NCBI GenBank assembly: GCA_934597165.1
Contig: CAKTQP010000006.1
Location: forward strand, 1 to 64,000
Source of the DNA: an uncultured Oscillospiraceae bacterium
Lineage (GTDB): Bacteria > Bacillota > Clostridia > Oscillospirales > Oscillospiraceae
Length of the DNA stretch: 64,000 bases
Direction: 5' to 3'
Positions 58,434 through 64,000 of the stretch are shown here, piece after piece. Every line of letters starts with the position of its first letter. Position 1 is the stretch's first letter. The translations under genes were made by a program, and so were the position numbers. The notes beneath the pieces are model-generated. The model was not told where the DNA came from and searched no databases. It worked only from the letters and a program-made list of their open reading frames with translations.

Positions 58434-58640
58434 TTGAAAAAAGAAGAACGACTGCGGTTATTGCGAGAATATCACAAGCTATCACAGCGAGAAATAGCAA
58501 AGGTGCTGAATATGTCACAAACCGGTTACTCCAAATACGAAACGGGAGAGAACGACATACCAACATCTATTTTGATTCACTTAGCGGAATACTATCATGT
58601 GAGCATAGATTACCTGCTGGGATGTACCGACCACTGGTGA
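58434..58640 (+). CDS. Small XRE regulator, TTG start
   Basis: A 68-residue HTH protein: LLREYHKLSQREIAKVLNMS then QTGYSKYETGEN is a standard Cro/CI HTH, followed by VSIDYLLGCTDHW, a common end in phage-type and toxin-antitoxin regulators. TTG at 58434 is chosen because AGGAGGG lies 5 bases upstream; an in-frame ATG at 58413 has that site inside its coding region. The gene is AT-rich compared with its neighbours, hinting at recent transfer. Confidence 0.8.
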   Translation: MKKEERLRLLREYHKLSQREIAKVLNMSQTGYSKYETGENDIPTSILIHLAEYYHVSIDYLLGCTDHW

Positions 58641-58872
58641 CCACCCGAACCGACACTGACCTTAAACCTAACCTTGAAACAAACCGTAATGCTGGACGTG
58701 ACCGAGAGAGCGAGCCAAAACCCCAAAAAATCCTTTCTCCACACACCCGTCCCACGCAGCCTTCCGCCCTGCTCCCAACCTAGGACGCCAAAAGTAGAAC
58801 GGGAACAAGCCTAGGCGACGCGCACCGATGGGTTTTTCACACAGTTTCCACAGAATTCTCCACAGGCGAATA
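58641..58872. other. Intergenic stretch after the XRE gene
   Basis: About 230 bases without a gene, RNA or strong hairpin that I can support. A C-rich run (ACCCGAACCGACACTGACC and onward) opens it, and TTTCCACAGAATTCTCCACAGG, which contains two CCACAG words, closes it. Confidence 0.4.
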
Positions 58873-58902
58873 TTGACAAAATCCCCTCCTTGTGTGTATA
58901 AT
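58873..58902 (+). promoter_or_regulatory. Promoter of the coiled-coil protein gene
   Basis: TTGACA (58873-58878), 18 bases, perfect TATAAT (58897-58902). Confidence 0.8.
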
Positions 58903-58947
58903 GCAAGGAAAAGGGATTTTTGTATTGATTAGAGTGGAGGGATGTTA

Positions 58948-59688
58948 ATGAGTGAGGTAACCAGTAAAGGCAAAAAGGGCAGAAGATTCAGTCGCGTTGT
59001 AGCTCTCTCTGGTTGGCTGGTAGCGATTGCGATTGCTGTACTTGGATGGACATTAGAGGGGAAAATTTCTCCTGCCTACAAGAGTGTGTCACAGGAAAAG
59101 GTTGCGCTGGAAGAGACAAATGGTGAGCTTGAGAAAAAAATCAAAGACTTGGAAGACAAGGCTGATTCAGCAAGTTCCACTGATGATGCGCTTCAAAAGA
59201 AATATGATGATTTGAAAACAGAATATGATGCACTGAAAGAAGACTATGACGAGTTAGCCACGAGCAAAGCGGCGGAAGTAAAAGGAAAGACCTACTTGAC
59301 TGATGTAAAAGTCACAGCCAAGGATTCCGGTATCGCTGTGGGTGAGACAGTAAAAGATACGTATGGAAAAGAGTATAAAAGAGCCATTACGTTTCCGGAA
59401 TGTTATTATAGTGGAGGAAGTATAACATTATTGACAGCACAGAAGTATAACCACCTCCGTTTTTGGGTCGTACCGACAGAGGATATGGAAAAGGGTGAGA
59501 GCGCAACGATACGTGTTTATGATAATACTTCCGATGACGTCATAAAGGAAACGGATGAGATCGTACAAGAAACCCACGGTGATGAGCGATATTATGACCT
59601 GACGATCACTGAGGCAGACTCTATTACACTGAATGCTGGGGGTTCTGATGGTAATGTAGCCGTGTATGGATATTTTTACAATGACTAA
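58948..59688 (+). CDS. Membrane-anchored coiled-coil protein with NPCBM-like C-terminus
   Basis: A 246-residue protein. A basic N-terminus is followed by one membrane helix (about 18-36; VALSGWLVAIAIAVLGWTL), a coiled coil from about 45 to 108 (Leu/Glu/Lys heptads, e.g. NGELEKKIKDLEDKADSAS), and a beta-rich C-terminal domain (TYLTDVKVTAKDSG ... YGKEYKRAITFPECYYSGG ... RFWVVPTEDM) resembling NPCBM-type carbohydrate-binding modules; that match is tentative. The ATG at 58948 has GGAGGG 8 bases upstream. Codon use is AT-rich, unlike the core genes. Function unknown. Confidence 0.65.
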   Translation: MSEVTSKGKKGRRFSRVVALSGWLVAIAIAVLGWTLEGKISPAYKSVSQEKVALEETNGELEKKIKDLEDKADSASSTDDALQKKYDDLKTEYDALKEDYDELATSKAAEVKGKTYLTDVKVTAKDSGIAVGETVKDTYGKEYKRAITFPECYYSGGSITLLTAQKYNHLRFWVVPTEDMEKGESATIRVYDNTSDDVIKETDEIVQETHGDERYYDLTITEADSITLNAGGSDGNVAVYGYFYND

Positions 59689-59703
59689 ATAAAGCAAACA
59701 AAA

Positions 59704-59738
59704 AAAGAGCACTACCAAAACGGTAGTGCTCTTTCGAT
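59704..59738. terminator. Bidirectional terminator
   Basis: AAAGAGCACTACC (59704-59716) pairs with GGTAGTGCTCTTT (59722-59734), with an A-run before, between convergent genes. Confidence 0.85.
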
Positions 59739-59752
59739 ATGCAATTCAAAAA

Positions 59753-60643
59753 TTACTCGTTGATGTAGCCTTCACGAACCACCAGGTCATAGGGTTCAAA
59801 GACGACGTTGCGATAAGCGTCAACATCCATCACGGTGCCATCCCAGTCGGAATGGATCTCGCCGGTCTGCTTGACGATGATGTCGTACAGGATGCGGTAG
59901 GTCTGGCCGTTTTCGTCTGCTTCCTGAATGGTGGAGTAGGGCAGAGTCTTATGATAGGTCAGTTCCATGCCGTCATAATCGAAGTGATAACCGCAACGCA
60001 TACGGCAGCCATCCATGCCAGTGTAGTGGAACAGGTCCTTCAGGTCGTGGAGGATCTTGTCGGACTCTTCCTCATACAGGTTTTCGGGGGTGGTGTCGGT
60101 GTAGTCGAAGCGGAACTGGACGGAGACGCCATAGGGCTTGAAGCGATCCAGGTAGGGCTTCAGGTTTTCCTTAGGATAATCCTTGTACAGCACGCAGTTG
60201 ACGCGGACGGGCACAGCGATACGGCTGAAGATGTCGTCGCTGCATTCGGCGACGTACTTCACCACGTGTCTGGAGCAGTTGATGCAGGTGATCTTGTCCT
60301 TGTTCTTCTCGGTGAAGGCCACCAGGTCATCCTCGGTCGCACCCTGGAGGGTGGGCAGAGTGGTGTTGATGAACACGCGATGGGTGGTGGGGATCTGGTC
60401 GAGCATGGTCTGCAGGGCGTCCAGGTCAGCGAAGGGCTCGCCGCCGGTGAACACGAAGTCACACTTGGGGGTGATCTCATCCATGGTGCGGATGGATTCA
60501 CAGATCTTCTCCAGGCTGAAGCCTACGGGGTTCTCGTATTCCTGCTTGTTGATGCAGAACGGGCAATGGTTGCCGCAGTCATAGGGGACGAAAACCGTGA
60601 CGGTTGCGCCGCCTTCACGGGTCTTGTACGGATAATTGGTCAT
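59753..60643 (-). CDS. Radical SAM protein of unknown substrate
   Basis: A 296-residue radical SAM enzyme. The Fe-S motif is YDCGNHCPFCINKQ (CxxxCxxC, about residues 24-37), followed by FVFTGGEPFADLDALQ, the GGE SAM-binding motif. Further Cys occur in ITCINCSRHVV and MDGCRMRCGYHFDYDGM, possibly extra cluster ligands. It is shorter than SPASM-type maturases and does not match PFL- or NRD-activase lengths well (about 245 and 170). Substrate unknown. The ATG at 60641-60643 (MTNYPYKT) is preceded by AAAGGTAGG about 10 bases upstream; a 33-codon longer frame lies in the leader and is rejected. Confidence 0.85.
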   Translation of the reverse strand: MTNYPYKTREGGATVTVFVPYDCGNHCPFCINKQEYENPVGFSLEKICESIRTMDEITPKCDFVFTGGEPFADLDALQTMLDQIPTTHRVFINTTLPTLQGATEDDLVAFTEKNKDKITCINCSRHVVKYVAECSDDIFSRIAVPVRVNCVLYKDYPKENLKPYLDRFKPYGVSVQFRFDYTDTTPENLYEEESDKILHDLKDLFHYTGMDGCRMRCGYHFDYDGMELTYHKTLPYSTIQEADENGQTYRILYDIIVKQTGEIHSDWDGTVMDVDAYRNVVFEPYDLVVREGYINE

Positions 60644-60664
60644 AGAGTGATGCCTACCTTTCAC

Positions 60665-60917
60665 TGTCTTACTTCTTCTTTGCGTTCGATTCCCGTCCCG
60701 CCAGCCAACGGAGGGACGGCGCTTCGAACCGGAGCGATGCACAGGCCGACCTGACGGATGCTCCCCGGCGTCCCGGCGGCCTGACCGATGGGCGGGGGAG
60801 GAATGGGGTCCCCGGAACCATCGGAGGATGCGCAGAATAAAGTATCATGAGTTCAAATGCGGTGCTTGGTAATTTGACGGAAAGTCCTGGTCGAAACCCG
60901 CCGTAAATTGCACCGCT
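60665..60917 (-). promoter_or_regulatory. Structured 5' leader of the radical SAM gene
   Basis: From the promoter at 60922 the minus-strand leader runs about 280 bases. It opens with a nested fold: GCGGTGC/GCACCGC (60917-60911 with 60866-60860), AATTTACGG paired with CCGTCAAATT (one bulge), and GGTTTCGACC capped by TTCG. GC-rich hairpins follow: CCGATGG/CCATCGG (60824-60785) and CCGTCCC/GGGACGG (60719-60693). There is no T-box motif and no T-run. It may be a riboswitch or another cis-RNA; no class was recognised. Confidence 0.5.
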
Positions 60918-60921
60918 ACCA

Positions 60922-60930
60922 TTATAACAT
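60922..60930 (-). promoter_or_regulatory. Extended -10 promoter of the radical SAM gene
   Basis: Minus strand TGTTATAAT (60930-60922), perfect -10 with TG; the -35 (TGTCCA at 17 bases) is weak. Confidence 0.6.
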
Positions 60931-61237
60931 ATCAAAAAGGAATTGGACACAGATTGGAGAATTTTTTTTGTGCAAAAATTTGTTTTGTCTTTCTGCACAA
61001 TAGAATGGGGTAAAAACTGGACAGAATGCACATAAAATGACGAAAAAAACCGGCAAAATCGGAGGTCGAATGGGACGTGTTACCTGTCACATTCCTTCGG
61101 TTTGTAAGGAAGGGAGAGGGGAGAAAAGGGGGGAGGCGGGGTTTTCGGCAAAATGAACGAAGCGTCAGAAAAGTACCATCATAAAAGTCCAAAATCGGGC
61201 AAAACGGAGAAAGCGATTCGGAGGGGGCTCTGTCAGA
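60931..61237. other. AT-rich gap between two divergent promoters
   Basis: About 300 bases without a supported gene. It holds an inverted repeat, TTGTGCA (60968-60974) with TGCACAA (60994-61000), flanking a T-rich loop, and a purine-rich run at 61105-61140. Open frames across it show no recognisable protein. Confidence 0.4.
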
Positions 61238-61281
61238 TTGACATTTCAAAAATCTATGATACTATTACAAAATATGTATCA
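61238..61281 (+). promoter_or_regulatory. Promoter and dyad of the YheO-type regulator
   Basis: TTGACA (61238-61243), 16 bases, TACTAT (61260-61265). TGATAC (61257-61262) and GTATCA (61276-61281) form a dyad over the -10 and start point, suited to autorepression. A leader hairpin CTCTGCC/GGCAGAG follows at 61302-61322. Confidence 0.6.
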
Positions 61282-61349
61282 CAAATTTTACACTCATCCA
61301 TCTCTGCCCGCAGGAGGCAGAGGGAACAGGAAGGGAAGAGGGGATTCGG

Positions 61350-62009
61350 ATGACCTATGAGGAAGCCTTTGAATTTTTGGATCGAACAGCCAAGGGTATC
61401 GCCCAGATGTTCGGCTCCAGCTGCGAGACGCTGGTACACGATATGAGCGTCCCCGATCATCCCATCCTCTCCATCTACAACGGCCACGTTTCCGGCCGTG
61501 AGGTAGGTTCCACCATGGATATTATGGGTGTGGGACAGGACTTGGATGAAGAGGCACGAAAGACCGATTTCGTCAACCTCTACGCCACCACCCCCGCCGG
61601 TCAGCAAATTAAAAGCTCCACCTTTCACATGATGTCCGACGAATACAATCTCGCCCTGGGCATCAACTTTGACTACTCCTCCCTGGTCTTCGCCAACCGC
61701 ATTTTGGTCGATCTGATGCGGGCAGAGGAAGACCTCAAGAGTGCCATCTGGCGCAACGGGGAGAATCGTCTGGGTGAGATCTTGGACGAATGTCTGGCCA
61801 TCGTGGGCAAACCGGTGGGGGCGCTGAACAAGGCGGACCGCATCAAGGTCATCGCCCTGCTCAACCAGCGGGAAGCCTTCTCCTTCCGGAAGGCGGTGCC
61901 CTTTATCTCTCAGCGGTTGGGGGTCTCCCGTTATACCGTCTATAAATACCTGTCCGAGATAGCAGAACAAAAGGAGGAACTCCATGAATCAATGGAAGCG
62001 CGCGATTGA
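61350..62009 (+). CDS. YheO/DauR-type regulator (PAS-like plus HTH)
   Basis: A 219-residue protein. The N-terminal YheO/PAS_6 domain (about 1-115; SSCETLVHDMSVPDHPILSI, then TFHMMSDEYNLALGINFDYS) is followed by a C-terminal HTH of the DauR type (FRKAVPFISQRLGVSRYTVY). DauR regulates D-amino acid use in Pseudomonas, so a D-amino acid or peptide signal is conceivable here. The ribosome site GAAGAGGGGA is weak-moderate. Its last 26 bases overlap the dipeptidase gene, so the two are co-translated. Confidence 0.88.
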   Translation: MTYEEAFEFLDRTAKGIAQMFGSSCETLVHDMSVPDHPILSIYNGHVSGREVGSTMDIMGVGQDLDEEARKTDFVNLYATTPAGQQIKSSTFHMMSDEYNLALGINFDYSSLVFANRILVDLMRAEEDLKSAIWRNGENRLGEILDECLAIVGKPVGALNKADRIKVIALLNQREAFSFRKAVPFISQRLGVSRYTVYKYLSEIAEQKEELHESMEARD

Positions 62010-63402
62010 AACCTGGTTTACCGGCAAAGAAGAGCAGATGGTGCGCCAAATCGCAGACCTGGTGGCAGTCCCCAGTGTCGGCGGCGAGAGCGCAGGCCCA
62101 TGCCAGCCCTTCGGGGAAGGCCCAGCCAAAGCGCTGGAGGTGGCTCTGCTCCAAGCCCAGGCCGCTGGTCTGAGAGCGGAAAACCAAGGTGGATATGTGC
62201 TCACGGCAGACTTGAACGACTGCCCTGACGAGCTGCATATCCTGGCGCACTTGGACGTGGTCGCACCCGGCGAAGGGTGGGACACCGATCCGTACACCTT
62301 GGTTCAGGAGGGCGACTTGATCTATGGACGTGGGGTAGATGACGACAAAGGCCCGGCGGTTGCCGCTATGATGGCCATGGAGTGCGTCAAGGCTCTGAAC
62401 GTCCCCCTGAAACGCAACGTGAAGCTGGTGCTGGGCACCGACGAAGAGAGTGGCTCCCGGGACATCGCCCACTACTATGCCACCGTGCCCTATGCGCCCT
62501 GCTCCTTCTCTCCCGACGCGGAATTCCCCGTCATCAACATCGAAAAAGGCCACTACACCCCGGTCATCACCGGCAAATGGGAAGCCCAGCCTGAGCTGCC
62601 CCAGGTGGTCTCCCTCAACGGCGGCATCCGCATCAACGTGGTGCCCCGCAAGGCGGAAGCGGTCATCCACAAGCTCACCAGCTGCGCCACCACCCCGTTG
62701 GCCGTGGCCACCGGTTGGGTCACCGGCACCGAGATCGAAGTGGTGGACATCGAAGGCGGCGTGAAGATCACCTGCACCGGCCGAGACGCCCACGCCTCCA
62801 CCCCGGAGGAAGGCGCCAACGCCATCACCGCTCTGCTCTGCCTGCTCACCCAGCTGCCCCTGGCGGACACGGCTTCTGCCCGTGCCATCCACGCCCTGTC
62901 CAAGATGTTCCCCTTCAAGGATCACCACGGCAGCGCCCTGGGCATCGACCTGGCCGACGAAGCGTCCGGCCGCATCACCGTCTGCCCCTCCCTCATCCAG
63001 ATGGATCGCACCGGGTTCCGTTGTCAGTTTGACGCTCGCGTGCCCCTCTGTGCCACCAAGGAGAATTGCTCCGACGTGGTGGAAGCGGTCTGCAAGAGCC
63101 ATGGGTTCACCGTAGCGGGCGAGATGGAACCGGGGCACCAGGTGCCTGCGGACTCCAAGTTCGTCCAGGTGCTGCTCCGCTGCTACGAGGAGGAGACCGG
63201 CAAGGTGGGCAAGTGCGTGGCCATCGGCGGCGGCACTTATGTCCACAACATCCCCGGCGGCGTGGCCTTCGGCGCGGGGGACATGGAGTTCGACTCCCAC
63301 CTCCACGGCGCCAACGAGCGCGCCAGAGTGTCTGCCCTCATGCAGGCGGCGCGTATCTACGCCAACGTCATCGTCGAACTGTGCGGCGAGGAGGACGCGT
63401 GA
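61984..63402 (+). CDS. pepV: PepV-like M20 dipeptidase
   Basis: A 472-residue zinc dipeptidase of the Sapep/PepV group. Metal ligands: HILAHLDVVAPGEGW (HxD), GRGVDDDKGPAVAAM (bridging Asp), GTDEESGSRDI (Glu-Glu) and FGAGDMEFDSHLHGANE (last His). The lid domain lies between about 190 and 350. It hydrolyses dipeptides with an unblocked N-terminus in the cytoplasm. The ribosome site AAAAGGAGGAA is 7 bases from the ATG, inside the regulator gene. A terminator follows. Confidence 0.93.
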   Translation: MNQWKRAIETWFTGKEEQMVRQIADLVAVPSVGGESAGPCQPFGEGPAKALEVALLQAQAAGLRAENQGGYVLTADLNDCPDELHILAHLDVVAPGEGWDTDPYTLVQEGDLIYGRGVDDDKGPAVAAMMAMECVKALNVPLKRNVKLVLGTDEESGSRDIAHYYATVPYAPCSFSPDAEFPVINIEKGHYTPVITGKWEAQPELPQVVSLNGGIRINVVPRKAEAVIHKLTSCATTPLAVATGWVTGTEIEVVDIEGGVKITCTGRDAHASTPEEGANAITALLCLLTQLPLADTASARAIHALSKMFPFKDHHGSALGIDLADEASGRITVCPSLIQMDRTGFRCQFDARVPLCATKENCSDVVEAVCKSHGFTVAGEMEPGHQVPADSKFVQVLLRCYEEETGKVGKCVAIGGGTYVHNIPGGVAFGAGDMEFDSHLHGANERARVSALMQAARIYANVIVELCGEEDA

Positions 63403-63425
63403 GCGCCAACGAAATAGAACGACAG

Positions 63426-63461
63426 AACGTCCGGAACCAGTTCGGTTCCGGACGTTTTTTT
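63426..63461. terminator. Bidirectional terminator
   Basis: AACGTCCGGAACC (63426-63438) pairs with GGTTCCGGACGTT (63444-63456), then a T-run. It lies between the convergent dipeptidase and MBL genes. Confidence 0.9.
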
Positions 63462-63464
63462 CGT

Positions 63465-64000
63465 TTATTCTGTGACGGCCTCATATCGCCAGCAAGGCTC
63501 CGCCCACGTCCGGCGCACCTTGCCCAGCTCCATCAGGTACTCCAAGTGCGCCACCGCCTCCCCTACGGCGAACCACTTCTGCGGCACCGGGAAGTCGTCC
63601 CAGCCCTTGCAGCGGATCTGCCAGGTCATCTGAGCGGTCAGTTCATAGGCGTTCAGCCCCGGCTCCCGCGCCAACACCGTCAGCGCCTCCTGACACCGGC
63701 GCTGGTGGTGGGTCATGATCTCGTCCACCCGTTCGATAAAGCCCTTCTGCACCGTCCGGTGCGCCGGCAGGGGCAGTTTCACTGGCAGCTTCCGCACCCG
63801 CTCCAGAGAGCGCAGGTAGCCTCCTAGGGGGTTGTCGTAGCCCGGCCAGGCGGTGATGTTGGGGGTGATGTCGAAGAGGACGTGATCGCCCAGCAGCAGG
63901 ATGCCGTGGGTCGCCTCCCACAGCACCATCTGTCCCGGCGTGTGGCCTGGCGTGTCTAAGGCTTGGAAGTGGTAGCCGCCGTAGTCGAAGGTGTCTCCGT
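63465..64000 (-). CDS. MBL-fold hydrolase, C-terminal part (5' end cut off)
   Basis: The frame is open to the right edge, so the start and the HxHxDH metal motif are outside the window. The visible 178 residues begin inside the fold (DTPGHTPGQMVLWE, then LLGDHVLFDITPN) with the His and Asp of the third and fourth metal sites, and continue with PLPAHRTV. A helical winged-helix-like C-terminal domain follows (QEALTVLAREPGLNAYELTA to HLEYLMELGKVRR), as in BLACT_WH/LACTB2-type proteins. The substrate cannot be predicted. Confidence 0.85.
   Translation of the reverse strand, partial: GDTFDYGGYHFQALDTPGHTPGQMVLWEATHGILLLGDHVLFDITPNITAWPGYDNPLGGYLRSLERVRKLPVKLPLPAHRTVQKGFIERVDEIMTHHQRRCQEALTVLAREPGLNAYELTAQMTWQIRCKGWDDFPVPQKWFAVGEAVAHLEYLMELGKVRRTWAEPCWRYEAVTE

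Noticed and set aside
60669..61031. Minus-strand 120-codon frame before the radical SAM gene
   Set aside because: It starts upstream of the mapped -10 element, has no ribosome site and crosses the folded leader.

Overview
The window reads as a piece of chromosome from an anaerobic, moderately GC-rich Firmicute of class Clostridia, most likely an Oscillospiraceae-type gut bacterium. The evidence is a pyruvate:ferredoxin oxidoreductase start, two T-box leaders, an infC-rpmI-rplT operon with an L20-type leader, RNase J, HemZ, strong AGGAGG ribosome sites and Gram-positive wall proteins. The species assignment is inference. Nearly all of it is ordinary core genome. There is no insertion sequence, integrase, CRISPR array or prophage.

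Layout. 1-12.6 kb: start of nifJ (minus); yifB, a MarR regulator, a DUF4015-like protein, dCMP deaminase, a large nucleotidyltransferase fused to a degenerate phosphomannomutase, rnj behind a strongly folded leader, and a beta-helix lipoprotein; then three small minus-strand genes. 12.7-18.3 kb: ilvB-ilvN-ilvC-ilvD on the minus strand behind a T-box whose specifier reads GUC (Val). 18.4-19.6 kb: tyrA behind what looks like a leader-peptide attenuator with three Tyr codons. 19.5-26.8 kb: an orphan EutN/CcmL-like protein, an XRE regulator facing a YpsA-like SLOG protein, an EamA exporter, infC-rpmI-rplT, an acyl-CoA ligase, a GNAT enzyme and trmB. 26.9-36.3 kb: tRNA-Pro(UGG) and a transport-rich stretch (SLC13/ArsB-like, SulP, AzlCD with an XRE-cupin regulator, and an NSS symporter facing a LysR regulator).

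36.3-45.4 kb: one long minus-strand gene train, recJ-rel-yitT-dtd-MBL hydrolase-hemZ-uridine kinase-like, probably a single operon joining DNA repair, the stringent response and tRNA quality control. ybaK lies divergently. 46-52 kb: cell-wall proteins, namely an L,D-transpeptidase-like protein with an altered active-site motif, TatD, and a GH25 lysozyme with six SH3-like repeats. 52.3-55.8 kb: a GntR/YtrA-type regulator with an ABC ATPase and permease, autoregulation likely. 55.8-58.1 kb: thrS behind a Thr T-box (specifier ACC). 58.0-59.7 kb: a Cys-rich mini-protein and an AT-rich patch holding an XRE regulator and an anchored coiled-coil protein. 59.7-64 kb: a radical SAM protein behind a long folded leader, a YheO/DauR-type regulator coupled to a PepV-like dipeptidase, and the 3' part of an MBL-fold gene cut by the right edge.

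The most rewarding points are RNA-level: the tyrA attenuator, the paired T-boxes whose specifiers can be read by aligning them to each other, and the two unexplained structured leaders (rnj and the radical SAM gene). No clear multi-gene undescribed system was found. The closest candidates are the radical SAM gene with its leader, the XRE/YpsA pair with its repeated operator, and the AT-rich XRE/coiled-coil patch.
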